Notes: a model not told the origin generated them from the sequence alone. A stretch of 64,000 nt of DNA from Haloprofundus salilacus (GCF_020150815.1 NZ_CP083723.1:558001-622000); one strand, 5' to 3'; positions 16,294 to 24,330 are shown, counted from the stretch's first letter. Numbers and translations are program-made.

Positions 16294-17292
16294 GTGTCGC
16301 TCACCCTCCACATCGACCCGCACGTCCACTCCGAGGCGTCGTACGACGGGACCGACCCGGTCGAACTCATCTTGGAGCAGGCGGCCGAAATCGGTCTCGA
16401 CGCGGTGGTCATCACCGACCACGACGCCATCGAGGAGTCGCTTCGCGCGGCCGATCTCGCGCCGCTGTACGGTCTCGTCGGCATTCCCGGCGTCGAAGTT
16501 TCGACCGCCGAGGGCCATCTGCTCGCTATCGGCGTCGAGGAGATGCCCCCGACGCGACGACCCTACGGCGAGACGATCGAGTGGGTCCACGACCACGGCG
16601 GCGTCGCTATCGTCCCGCACCCGTTCCAGCGGAGTCGCCACGGCGTCAGACGGCGGGTGCTCGACGCGCTCATCGGCAACGAGACGCCCGAGGCGAGCCC
16701 CGCGGACGGCGTTGACGGCGGCGACGATACTCGTGCCGACACCAACGGCGGTACCGACGCCGACGAACCGACCGCCACCTCCCGAACGCCGGACGCCGTC
16801 GAGGTGTACAACTCGTGGCTGTTCACGGGTTACAAGAACCGACGGGCGCGACGTTTCGCCGACGCGCACGGCTACCCCGGCGTCGCCGCCAGCGACGCCC
16901 ACACGCTGTCGCTCGTCGGGCGGGCGTACACGGAACTCACGATTCCCGACGCGACGCGCGCGGACCTCGACGCCTCGCTGGTTCTCGACGCCATCTGCGG
17001 CGGTTCGACGGAGGTACAGGGCCGGCGAACGCCCATCCCCGTCTCCGCGCGCCACTACGCCATCGGCGCGGCCAGACAGAGCGGCTACTACGCCAAACTC
17101 GGCGCGCTCCGCAGCGGGAAGGCGGCGAAGGCGGGCGCGATGCTCAGCGGCAAAGCCGCCAAGACTGGCGCGTTACTCGGCGGGCGGGCGGCGAAGACGA
17201 GCGCCGCCCTCGGAGGACGGTACGCCGCCCTCGGCGCGGCGCGGGGGGCGCGTTTGCTCTCGAACCTCTCGCCGCTGTCACGTTCGCTGTAA
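16294..17292 (+). CDS. PHP-domain phosphoesterase with repeat-bearing C-terminus
   Basis: The 332-residue protein has a PHP domain. DPHVHSEASYDG near residue 7, VVITDHDAIEES near 39, IPGVEVSTAEGHLL near 65, VPHPF near 106 and AASDAHTLSLVG near 200 supply the metal-binding His/Asp set. PHP enzymes hydrolyse phosphate esters. The last 65 residues hold repeats of the form GKAAKAGAMLS / GKAAKTGALLG / GRAAKTSAALG, an amphipathic, basic segment unusual for this organism and likely to bind membrane or nucleic acid. A GTG start is favoured by the TATA box; the ATG at 16258 is the alternative. Confidence 0.78.
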   Translation: MSLTLHIDPHVHSEASYDGTDPVELILEQAAEIGLDAVVITDHDAIEESLRAADLAPLYGLVGIPGVEVSTAEGHLLAIGVEEMPPTRRPYGETIEWVHDHGGVAIVPHPFQRSRHGVRRRVLDALIGNETPEASPADGVDGGDDTRADTNGGTDADEPTATSRTPDAVEVYNSWLFTGYKNRRARRFADAHGYPGVAASDAHTLSLVGRAYTELTIPDATRADLDASLVLDAICGGSTEVQGRRTPIPVSARHYAIGAARQSGYYAKLGALRSGKAAKAGAMLSGKAAKTGALLGGRAAKTSAALGGRYAALGAARGARLLSNLSPLSRSL

Positions 17293-17354
17293 AACCAGCC
17301 ACCGTCGCCGCCGAAGCTTCATTGGCCGTGCCGTCGAACGAGCGACTACCCCCG

Positions 17355-17873
17355 ATGAACTCCGACGACGTTCCCGACCCCGGTGATTTCGCCGGCGCCG
17401 ACCCGCTGAACGAGCGGACCGACACGCTCGACCGCGGAATCATCTATCTCCTCCAGAAAAACGCCCGGACGTCGTTCACCGACGTGGCGGCGGCGCTCGG
17501 CGTCTCCGACAACACGGTCCGGAACCGTATCGACCGACTCCAAGATGTTGGCATTATCGACGGCTACACGATTGAAATAGATTACAACCAGACGCCCGGC
17601 CAGCACCACTACATCTTCATCTGTTCGGCGCGGGTGACTCAGCGCGAGGAGCTAGCCGAAGCGGCGCTCGATATCCCCGGCGTCGTCGAAGTGCGGACGC
17701 TGATGACCGGCGAGCGAAACGTCCACATCGAAGCCGTCGGCGTCGACAACGACGACATCACTCGAATCGCCTTCGCACTCGACGAGCTCGGTCTTGAGGT
17801 CGTTCAAGAGGATCTCATCAGACGAGAGGACCGCCGCCCGCTCGCAAACTTCGAGTTCGAAAAGCGAGACTGA
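17355..17873 (+). CDS. Lrp/AsnC family transcriptional regulator
   Basis: The 172-residue protein has an N-terminal helix-turn-helix (LDRGIIYLLQKNARTSFTDV to SDNTVRNRIDRL, residues about 25-62). It is followed by the Lrp ligand/oligomer domain, with RVTQREELAEAALDIPGVVEVRTLMTGERNVHIEAVG near 100-140. The first 22 residues are an acidic, Asp/Pro-rich extension. It binds DNA as a dimer or octamer, but the effector and targets are unknown. A basic downstream tail (RREDRRPLANFEFEKRD) follows the domain. A second, shorter Lrp protein lies at 19819. Confidence 0.88.
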   Translation: MNSDDVPDPGDFAGADPLNERTDTLDRGIIYLLQKNARTSFTDVAAALGVSDNTVRNRIDRLQDVGIIDGYTIEIDYNQTPGQHHYIFICSARVTQREELAEAALDIPGVVEVRTLMTGERNVHIEAVGVDNDDITRIAFALDELGLEVVQEDLIRREDRRPLANFEFEKRD

Positions 17874-17972
17874 GCTGTGTCGGTATATATACTCCGTCGG
17901 ATTTCCGGACACTGGGTTTCGAAAAACGAACTTCTTGGCGGTCAAATATCCGCATATCGAGATTTGAGGCAA

Positions 17973-17982
17973 TTTATTTATA
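17973..17982 (+). promoter_or_regulatory. TATA box for the second HalOD1 gene
   Basis: The AT-rich run TTTATTTATA ends 24 bases before the GTG at 18006, fitting a leaderless message. Another TATATATA run at 17884-17891 is not linked to a known gene. Confidence 0.55.
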
Positions 17983-18005
17983 CAGTTCCGAACCGTACTC
18001 CGTTC

Positions 18006-18254
18006 GTGTCGTCAGGAAACATATACGAGTATCGAATCGACACCGACGAACTGCCGAGCGTCGGAGTCGTCAGCGCGGTAGCAGAGGTCGAGGGCCTCCC
18101 GGTACTGGAGTTACAGACCCCGCTGTACGACGTGCTCGACCCCGACGCGCTGGACACGCTCGTCGCTGGCGGCGACCGAGGAATCTCTCTCGCGTTCGAG
18201 TACCTCGGACACGAGGTGACCGTCAACAGCGACGGCACCGTGGTAGTCCAGTGA
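18006..18254 (+). CDS. HalOD1 output-domain protein
   Basis: The 82-residue protein is essentially only the HalOD1 domain. YEYRIDTDELPSVGVVSAVAEVEG is followed by LELQTPLYDVLDPDALDTL and a strand pair EYLGHEVTVNSDG. It shares the Leu..Pro-Leu-Tyr..Asp-Pro-Asp-Ala-Leu pattern with the protein at 1030-1413 but lacks its long disordered N-terminus. Its signalling partner is not visible nearby. The GTG start follows the TATA box at leaderless spacing; the longer in-frame extension to 17877 crosses that box and is rejected. Confidence 0.75.
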   Translation: MSSGNIYEYRIDTDELPSVGVVSAVAEVEGLPVLELQTPLYDVLDPDALDTLVAGGDRGISLAFEYLGHEVTVNSDGTVVVQ

Positions 18255-18264
18255 CCGGACTGCC

Positions 18265-18534
18265 CTACGACTCTATCTTCTCGACGATTTTCTTCGCCTC
18301 GTCTCGCGCTGTCTCCTCACCCGCTTGCTTCTTGATGAGCACGCTCTCGACCTCCCAGTCGTCGCTTCCCTCCCGTTTTCCGGTCCGAACCTCACTACCC
18401 TCCGACACCGACTGGGCGGCGTTTGCGGCCCAGTCGGGCGTCCGAATCGTCTCAAATTCGTCGGGGTCGCGGAAGCGAACGTGGTAGTAATCGTCGCCCT
18501 CTTCGACGGTCTGAACGTCGGTTGGGTCAGCCAT
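18265..18534 (-). CDS. conserved haloarchaeal small protein, unknown function
   Basis: The 89-residue acidic protein begins at the ATG at 18534 and contains a short beta-rich core DDYYHVRFRDPDEFETIRTP, followed by a helix with QSVSEGSEVR and a charged tail ending in DEAKKIVEKIES. No motif tells its role. It converges with the HalOD1 gene, whose stop is ten bases away. Confidence 0.5.
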   Translation of the reverse strand: MADPTDVQTVEEGDDYYHVRFRDPDEFETIRTPDWAANAAQSVSEGSEVRTGKREGSDDWEVESVLIKKQAGEETARDEAKKIVEKIES

Positions 18535-18650
18535 CAGAGTAACCACTGCGACAAGTGGGGTAAAACGGAAGCCTGAATCCACGTGTACGAGACACACCGC
18601 TCGGCGTTCGAGCGCGAAAGAAGGAACGTCGGTGACCGCTCGTGGGGCTC

Positions 18651-19721
18651 TCAGTCCGCGACGAGGCGACGCTTGCCGGCTGTCTCGCCGAGTTCGAGCA
18701 CGTCGTCGAAGAAGTCCAGCGAGTCGTGCGGTCCGGGGTTCGCCTCGGGGTGGTATTGACGGGTGATGACGTTCAGTTCCTCGCTCGCCAGCCCCTCGGC
18801 GGTGTCGTCGTTGACGTTCACCTGCGTCACGTCGAGGTCGCCGGGGTCGGCGACGGTGTAGCCGTGGTTCTGCGTCGTCATCACGACCTTGCCGCTATCG
18901 AGGTCGCGGACCGGTTGGTTGACCCCGCGGTGACCGAACGCCATCTTCTCGGTGTCGCCGCCGAGCGCGCGGGCGACGATCTGTTGGCCGAGGCAGATGC
19001 CGGCGACGGCGACGTCGTCGTCCTCGACGAACGCTTCGACCAGCGATTGGGCGTTCGAGAAGTTCGCCGGGTCGCCTGGGCCGTTCGAGACGAACAGGAC
19101 GTCCGGATCGACGGCGGCGACGTCGCTCTCGGAGACGTCGTACGGCAGGACGTGGACGTCCGCGCCGCGTTCGCGCAGCGAGGAGACGATGGAGCCTTTC
19201 GCCCCACAGTCGACGAGCGCGACGGTCGGGCCGTCGCCCTCGTAGTGGCGAGCCTCGGGAACTGTCACCTGTGAGCCGATGTCGGTGTGCTCGCTCATCC
19301 CCTTGCACTTCTCCAGTTCCGCGCGCGCGTCCTCGGGGGTCACGTCGGGACCGACGGCGATACCGCACTTCATCGCCCCTTCTTCGCGGACCGTCGTGAC
19401 GAGGTCACGCGTGTCGAGGTGGTCGATGGCGGGGACGCCCTCGGTGGTGAGCCACTGGGCGACGTCGTCGGTGAACTCCCGTGCGAGCGCTGCGCGCGGG
19501 TGAACGCGAGAGGACTCGAATCGCTCTCGCCGGACGCCGTAGTTTCCGATGAGGGGGTACGAAAAGGTGAGAACCTGTTCTTCGTACGAGGGGTCGGTGA
19601 GGCTCTCTTCGTATCCTGTGTAGGCGGTCGTGAACACCAGTTCTCCGCGGGCGCGTCCCGGCGCACGGCCACGTCCTTCGACGACGCGTCCGTCAGCCAG
19701 CGCGATGTAGGCGTCCGACAT
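18651..19721 (-). CDS. carA: carbamoyl-phosphate synthase small subunit (glutaminase)
   Basis: The 356-residue protein has the CarA N-terminal domain (FTTAYTGYEESLTDPSYEEQ near residue 30) and a class I glutamine amidotransferase domain. The glutaminase Cys is in GICLGQQ near 240. The partner His and Glu are in QYHPEANPGPHDS near 326. It feeds ammonia to CarB for pyrimidine and arginine synthesis. CarB does not lie in this window on the left, where the HalOD1 and 89-residue genes begin. The gene is divergent from an Lrp regulator, and a shared control region lies between them. Confidence 0.95.
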   Translation of the reverse strand: MSDAYIALADGRVVEGRGRAPGRARGELVFTTAYTGYEESLTDPSYEEQVLTFSYPLIGNYGVRRERFESSRVHPRAALAREFTDDVAQWLTTEGVPAIDHLDTRDLVTTVREEGAMKCGIAVGPDVTPEDARAELEKCKGMSEHTDIGSQVTVPEARHYEGDGPTVALVDCGAKGSIVSSLRERGADVHVLPYDVSESDVAAVDPDVLFVSNGPGDPANFSNAQSLVEAFVEDDDVAVAGICLGQQIVARALGGDTEKMAFGHRGVNQPVRDLDSGKVVMTTQNHGYTVADPGDLDVTQVNVNDDTAEGLASEELNVITRQYHPEANPGPHDSLDFFDDVLELGETAGKRRLVAD

Positions 19722-19745
19722 TACGAGAAACACATGGGACCGGGG

Positions 19746-19796
19746 GTAATAAGTGCTTCTTTCGTAGCGAAGTTACGAATTTCGTAATCGGTATAT
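19746..19796. promoter_or_regulatory. divergent carA / lrp promoter region with palindromic operator
   Basis: Three elements are visible. A TATA-like CTTATTAC for carA (minus strand) lies at 19746-19753, 29 bases from its ATG. A TATAT for the Lrp gene lies at 19792-19796, 25 bases from its ATG. Between them sit a TTCG-3-CGAA repeat at 19761-19771 and a perfect palindrome TTACGAA-T-TTCGTAA at 19773-19787. The position and form suit an Lrp-type site that controls both genes. Confidence 0.6.
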
Positions 19797-19818
19797 GCCC
19801 CGCGGTGCACGTCGGTGT

Positions 19819-20238
19819 ATGGACGACCTAGACCGCCGCATCCTGAACGTCCTCCGACGGGATGCACGAACGCCCTACACGGAGATCGCCGAGCGCGTCG
19901 GTACGTCCGAGGGGACGATTCGAAACCGAGTCGAACGGATGACCACCGAGGGCGTCATCGAACGGTTCACCGTCTCCACCCGGACGGGGAACATCAAAGC
20001 GATGGTCGAGATCTCGGTCGAGATGAACGTCAACACGAGCGAGGTGTCGGAGCAACTCGCCGACTGGGAGACGGTCGATTTCGTCTGGCAGGTCTCTGGG
20101 GAGGAGGACATCGTCCTCGTCGTCGACGCCGCCGACACGCGCGCGGTGAACGACCTCATCACGCGCGCCCGAGAGATGGAGGAGGTCAAGAGCACGAAGA
20201 CGCGACTCATCCTCGACGAGCGTCTCGGCCAGGGATAA
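19819..20238 (+). CDS. Lrp/AsnC family transcriptional regulator (next to carA)
   Basis: The 139-residue protein is a standard Lrp. MDDLDRRILNVLRRDARTPY opens the helix-turn-helix, which reaches SEGTIRNRVERM near residue 48. The C-terminal RAM domain includes VEISVEMNVNTSEVSEQLADW and VVDAADTRAVNDLI. It likely responds to an amino acid or nucleotide and controls carA and itself, given the divergent layout and the palindromic site between the two. The first ATG in frame is upstream (19795), but the spacing to the TATA-like box fits 19819 better. Confidence 0.9.
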   Translation: MDDLDRRILNVLRRDARTPYTEIAERVGTSEGTIRNRVERMTTEGVIERFTVSTRTGNIKAMVEISVEMNVNTSEVSEQLADWETVDFVWQVSGEEDIVLVVDAADTRAVNDLITRAREMEEVKSTKTRLILDERLGQG

Positions 20239-20286
20239 CGGCCCCCAACGTTTTCGCGCTCGCTGATGTATCGGTCACCAAGCTCA

Positions 20287-21486
20287 ATGCCGTCCCCAGC
20301 GAACTCCACCTCGGCGACGCCAACGGCCGAGACTGACGACCGGTGCGTCCGTGCGGACGGCGGTAGGTCAAGCGGGCCTTCGGCCCGTGAGCAGACGAAG
20401 CGAAGTGACGGTAGTGAGCCGAACGGAGTGAGGCGAACCTCGTCACGAGCAACGCGCAGCGATGGCGGTCACCCGGCGCACAGCGACCGGACGCTCGTCT
20501 TACATCCGAACAGCGGGAGCGGTGACCACAGCCACGAAGTCCGCCGTCTGGCCACGGAACAGGGCTTTTCGATTTACGAAACCGACTCCGCCGGCGACGC
20601 GATTCGGTTCGCCCGCGACGCCGTCGAGAGCGGGGCTGAGTTCGTCGCGGCCGCCGGAGGTGACGGGACGCTCAACGAAGTTATCGAGGGCATCCGCCGC
20701 GCGGACGGCTTCGACCAGGTCACCTTCGGCGTCGTCCCGTGCGGAACGGGGAACAACTTTGCCGAGAACGTCGGAGTCGAGAGCGTCGAACAGGCCTTCG
20801 AGGTGTTCGAGTCGGGCGACCGACGGCAAATTGACCTCGGCGTCGTCACGTGGGGCGGGGACGAACCGTCGTGGGCGAGACGGGGGAACGAATCCGCAGA
20901 CGGCGACGAGACCGGCGAAACCAACGAGACCGACAAAGCCGACGAGACAAGCGGAACTCGCGCGTTTCTCAACTCCTGCGTCGGTGGGTTCACCGCCGAG
21001 GCCAGCGGCGAGACGTCCTCGGACCTGAAAGAGCGATTCGGCGTCGCTGCCTACGTCGTCAACACGCTCCGAGTGATGACCGATTTCGACGGCATACGCA
21101 TGCACATCGACACCCACGGGCGGAAGGAATCCTGGTCCGGCGACGCCGTCTCGGTGCTCATCGGCAACGGTCGTCGCTTCCCCGTCGAGGGCCGCACGCA
21201 GGCCGACATGGAGGACAGCCTGCTCGACGTGACCGTCGTTGAGGAGCAGCCGACCGTCGACCTCGTCGGACAGGCCGCCGCCTCCCGTCTGTTCGGCCAC
21301 GAGACCGAACACATCGACCGTCTGAAGACGCCCGCCCTGCATCTCGACGTCCTCTCCGGAGAGTCGCTCCGCTTCAGCCTCGACGGCGAGATGATCGAGA
21401 CGTCGTCGCTGACGGTCGAAACAGTAGAAGGCGTCGTCGAACTGCCGGTCGGCGACGCGTACGAACCGGACCCGGACGACGACTGA
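20287..21486 (+). CDS. diacylglycerol kinase-family lipid kinase
   Basis: The 399-residue protein carries a DAGK catalytic domain. LVLHPNSGSGDHSHEV lies near residue 70, AAAGGDGTLNEVIEGI near 120 and VPCGTGNNFAENVG near 150 (ATP/lipid-binding Gly-rich loops). A second domain contains LIGNGRRFPVEG near 300. An acidic, Thr/Glu-rich insert (ADGDETGETNETDKADETSG) splits the middle. It probably phosphorylates a diacylglycerol or archaeal lipid alcohol. The N-terminal 60 residues come from a repetitive sequence and may not be translated; GTG at 20428 is an alternative start that would remove them. Confidence 0.78.
   Translation: MPSPANSTSATPTAETDDRCVRADGGRSSGPSAREQTKRSDGSEPNGVRRTSSRATRSDGGHPAHSDRTLVLHPNSGSGDHSHEVRRLATEQGFSIYETDSAGDAIRFARDAVESGAEFVAAAGGDGTLNEVIEGIRRADGFDQVTFGVVPCGTGNNFAENVGVESVEQAFEVFESGDRRQIDLGVVTWGGDEPSWARRGNESADGDETGETNETDKADETSGTRAFLNSCVGGFTAEASGETSSDLKERFGVAAYVVNTLRVMTDFDGIRMHIDTHGRKESWSGDAVSVLIGNGRRFPVEGRTQADMEDSLLDVTVVEEQPTVDLVGQAAASRLFGHETEHIDRLKTPALHLDVLSGESLRFSLDGEMIETSSLTVETVEGVVELPVGDAYEPDPDDD
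20341..20460 (+). repeat. purine-rich low-complexity segment inside the kinase N-terminus
   Basis: A perfect hairpin CGGGCC-TTC-GGCCCG near 20375-20390 is followed by about 70 bases made of loosely repeated units such as GAAGCGAAGTGAC, GTAGTGAGCC and GAACGGAGTGAG. Its codons give Arg/Ser-rich peptide unlike the rest of the protein. I recall similar GAGTGAG/CGAAG-type sequence between haloarchaeal genes. Confidence 0.5.
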
Positions 21487-21531
21487 GCGTCCGGACAGCC
21501 GAATTTGCCGCTCTCGCAGCCGCGGACCGGG

Positions 21532-22218
21532 TCAGTCGTCGGTTCGTCGTTCGCTCGTCGTCGGCATCGGTTCGAGCCACTTCTTGTGCGTGTGGATGCG
21601 CGTGTACGCCTCGGCCAGCAATTTGTCGACCGGACTCAGCTTCACGACCGGGTTGACGCGCCCCTCGCGGATGGCGTCGGCGACCGACTCCGGCGAGAGG
21701 TCGGGGGCGTCGATTTCGGTGTACGCTCGCCCGACTTCGATGGGGTAGTGCGCGTCGCTGCCGCCGACGAGCGGCAGGTCGAGTTCCTCGGCGAGTCGCC
21801 GCGTCCGCGCGATGTGTTCGGGGTTCTTCCCGTTGAGTTCGACCGCGTCGAAGGCCGCCCCCGAGTCGCGCGCGGAACTGTTTCGAAACGGGTGCGCCAG
21901 AATCGTCGCGCACCCGCGGTCGTGGGCGAGGTCGACCAATTCGCCCGGCGTGAGCGCGTTCGGTTCGGTCCGACTCGGCGGGTTCGGTCCCACGACGAGG
22001 ACGTGGCCCTCCGTCGTCGTCACCTCGGTTCCGGGTATGGTCGGAAACCCACCCTCCGCGGAGTACGTGTAGTCGTGGTTCGTCACGGCTAACCCGTCGA
22101 GTCCCCGGAGTCGGGCGAAGACGGCGTGTAGTTTCAGACCGAGCGGGTCGTAGCGCGTCGCGCGTCCGCGCCACCCGTGGAAAAACCGACTGTGTGAGTG
22201 CAGGTCGACGGAGAACAC
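21532..22218 (-). CDS. PHP-domain phosphoesterase
   Basis: The 228-residue protein matches the compact PHP domain. VDLHSHSRFFHG near residue 4, LAVTNHDYTYSAEGG near 39, IPGTEVTTTEGHVLVVG near 58, LAHPFRNSS near 101 and VGGSDAHYPIEVG near 150 supply the metal ligands. It should be a phosphoesterase of the same broad kind as the longer PHP protein at 16294, but lacks the C-terminal repeats. A Lys-rich segment (HTHKKWLEPMP) ends the protein. The GTG at 22218 is chosen because the domain starts there; the frame upstream is Ser/Arg-rich and overlaps idi. Confidence 0.82.
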   Translation of the reverse strand: MFSVDLHSHSRFFHGWRGRATRYDPLGLKLHAVFARLRGLDGLAVTNHDYTYSAEGGFPTIPGTEVTTTEGHVLVVGPNPPSRTEPNALTPGELVDLAHDRGCATILAHPFRNSSARDSGAAFDAVELNGKNPEHIARTRRLAEELDLPLVGGSDAHYPIEVGRAYTEIDAPDLSPESVADAIREGRVNPVVKLSPVDKLLAEAYTRIHTHKKWLEPMPTTSERRTDD

Positions 22219-22447
22219 ACTGAATAACGTCGCTACAAACCCTTTGTTCTTCCCCCGAATACGCCGATTCTCGTCACCGCGCGGTACGTCCACAGGAGTC
22301 TCCTCTCCGTCGGCGATACTCGACGACCACCGCCGATGCTGACCGCCACCGACCGCCGACGACGCTCGCCACCGGCGACCGAACCGTGCTGGTCCCGGCG
22401 AAAGTCGCATCGAAGAGTCCTTGACCCCTGTCGCAGATGGAACACGT

Positions 22448-23053
22448 ATGAGTGCGAATTCGAGCGGCACGGGGTCGGAATCGATCACGGCCGACGAAGA
22501 CGAGGTCCACAAGAACGCCCGCCAGAACGTCGTCGCCGTCGACGAGAACGACGAGAAGCAGGAGGTCGTTAACCGGCTCACCGCCCACACCGGCGACGGT
22601 ATCCGTCACCGCGCGTTCACCGCGCTCGTCTTCGACCACCGGGGCCGCATTCTCCTCGGCCAGCGCGCCCCCACGAAGCGCCTCTGGGACACCCACTGGG
22701 ACGGCACCGTCGCCTCCCACCCCGAGGACGGCCAGACGCAGGAGGAGGCCACCCGCCAGCGTCTCGAAGAGGAACTCGGCGTCACGCCCGACCAGTACTC
22801 CGACCTCCGCGTGACGGACAAGTTCGAGTACAAGCGCTATTATCCGTCTGTCTCCGGCGCCGACGGCGTCGAGTGGGAGGTCTGCTCGGTGCTGAAGCTG
22901 ACGCTCGACGACGTGTCGCTCGACCCCGACGAGGACGAGATCGCCGGCCTGCTGTGGGTCGACTACGAACACCTCCACGACCACCCCGACTGGTACCGCC
23001 AACTGCGCCTCTGCCCGTGGTTCGAGATCGCGATGCGTCGCGACCTCGACTGA
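22448..23053 (+). CDS. idi: isopentenyl-diphosphate delta-isomerase, type I
   Basis: The 201-residue Nudix-fold enzyme interconverts IPP and DMAPP for archaeal isoprenoid lipid synthesis. A Nudix-type block lies near residue 95 (TQEEATRQRLEEELGV) and a conserved acidic pair in GVEWEVCSVLKL near 140. The position of the catalytic Cys of the E. coli enzyme (NSVCGHP) reads GTVASHP here, so that Cys is absent. The acid residues are retained. The N-terminal 30 residues are disordered. The start ATG is followed by an acidic leader typical of this organism. It overlaps the upstream shadow frame of the PHP gene but not its coding sequence. Confidence 0.85.
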   Translation: MSANSSGTGSESITADEDEVHKNARQNVVAVDENDEKQEVVNRLTAHTGDGIRHRAFTALVFDHRGRILLGQRAPTKRLWDTHWDGTVASHPEDGQTQEEATRQRLEEELGVTPDQYSDLRVTDKFEYKRYYPSVSGADGVEWEVCSVLKLTLDDVSLDPDEDEIAGLLWVDYEHLHDHPDWYRQLRLCPWFEIAMRRDLD

Positions 23054-23059
23054 GCGCCG

Positions 23060-23497
23060 ATGCCGCCGACACGACTGCTTCTGGCGACGGCGGCCTCCGA
23101 CGCCATCTTCTCGCACGCCCGCGAGGGTCTGCGTTCCGACGGCGGACCGCGGGAGGTGTGCGGCGTCTTATGCGGCGAACGAACCGACGGCGACGCTCCG
23201 AACCGCGTGACCGGCGTTCGCCGGGTGCCGAACGTCGCCGCCGACCCGCGATCGCGCTACGAACTCGACCCGGAGGCGACGCTCTCAGCTATCGAATCGG
23301 TCGAGGCGACGGACGACGATGTGGTCGGCTTCTACCACTCTCACCCCGAGAGTCGGGCGCGACCGAGCGAGACGGACCGCCGCGAGGCGACGTGGGAGGG
23401 CTACGTCTACCTCGTCGTCTCGCCGACGCGCGACGAGATGGGTGCGTGGCGCTGGACCGGCGAGCGGTTCGTGCCGCTCGAGGTCGAGGCTCTCTGA
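23060..23497 (+). CDS. JAMM/Mov34-type metalloprotease
   Basis: The 145-residue protein has the JAMM zinc signature, VCGVLCGE with the Glu near residue 35 and FYHSHPESRARPSETD near 93, which supplies two His and the Asp. Haloarchaeal relatives remove SAMP ubiquitin-like modifiers from proteins (desampylase), a role that fits but is not proved here. It starts seven bases after the idi stop, so the two may be co-transcribed. Length and motif spacing are normal. Confidence 0.86.
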   Translation: MPPTRLLLATAASDAIFSHAREGLRSDGGPREVCGVLCGERTDGDAPNRVTGVRRVPNVAADPRSRYELDPEATLSAIESVEATDDDVVGFYHSHPESRARPSETDRREATWEGYVYLVVSPTRDEMGAWRWTGERFVPLEVEAL

Positions 23498-23586
23498 CCG
23501 TCGGGACGGCACGATTCGGCGAGCGGCCGGGAGACGCAGCGGCGATTCGATAATAGCTATCCCTCCGTGCGACCAAGCGCCGGTAG

Positions 23587-24291
23587 ATGACCCCCGACCC
23601 CGAGTTGTACGACTCGTTGGACGGACAGGTGGCGCTCGTGACGGGCGCGAACCGCGGTATCGGCCGGGAAATCGCGGCGCAACTGACCAACCTCGGCGCG
23701 ACGGTGTACGCGGGCGTTCGAAGCGCGACCCACGACATTCCAGACGACCAGCGCCGCGTGCTGCTGGACGTGACGCAGGAGGGCGACGTGCACGAGGCGA
23801 TGGCGACCATCGACGAGGACGAGGGCCGACTCGACGTACTCGTGAACAACGCCGGAGTCATCGGGCCGAGCGAGTCGCTGGCGGCGGCGCGGACGCCCGA
23901 AATCGACCGGACGCTCGCAACGAACCTCCGCGGGCCGGTGCTCGTCACGAAGTACGCGCTCCCGGCGCTCACCGCCGCCCTCGGCGGCCGCGTCGTCAAC
24001 GTCTCGTCGGGAATGGGCGCGATAACGGAACCGCAGTCGGGCGGGTCGTCCGCCTACCGAATCTCGAAGACCGGACTCAACGGGCTGACGGCGTATCTCC
24101 ACGGCGAGTACGGTGACGAGGGACTGCTGGCGAACTCGGTCTGTCCCGGATGGGTCCGAACCGACATGGGCGGCGAGAACGCCAGTCTGCCGGTCGAAAA
24201 AGGCGCGGAGACCCCGGTGTGGCTCTGCCGGTTCCGCCCCGGGGGTCCCGCCGGGAGGTTCTGGCGCGACAAACAGGTCGTCGACTGGTGA
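23587..24291 (+). CDS. short-chain dehydrogenase/reductase
   Basis: The 234-residue enzyme shows all SDR signatures. The dinucleotide site is TGANRGIG at residue 19, NNAGV near 82 supports the sheet, and the catalytic pair is the Ser in VNVSSGMG near 140 and YRISK near 155. A PGWVRTDMGG block follows. It uses NAD(P)H to reduce or oxidise a carbonyl; the substrate is unclear. It ends convergent with the alpha/beta hydrolase operon. Confidence 0.9.
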   Translation: MTPDPELYDSLDGQVALVTGANRGIGREIAAQLTNLGATVYAGVRSATHDIPDDQRRVLLDVTQEGDVHEAMATIDEDEGRLDVLVNNAGVIGPSESLAAARTPEIDRTLATNLRGPVLVTKYALPALTAALGGRVVNVSSGMGAITEPQSGGSSAYRISKTGLNGLTAYLHGEYGDEGLLANSVCPGWVRTDMGGENASLPVEKGAETPVWLCRFRPGGPAGRFWRDKQVVDW

Positions 24292-24330
24292 GCGAGGTGC
24301 GGTCGGAACCGCGAGAATAGACGGCCCGAC

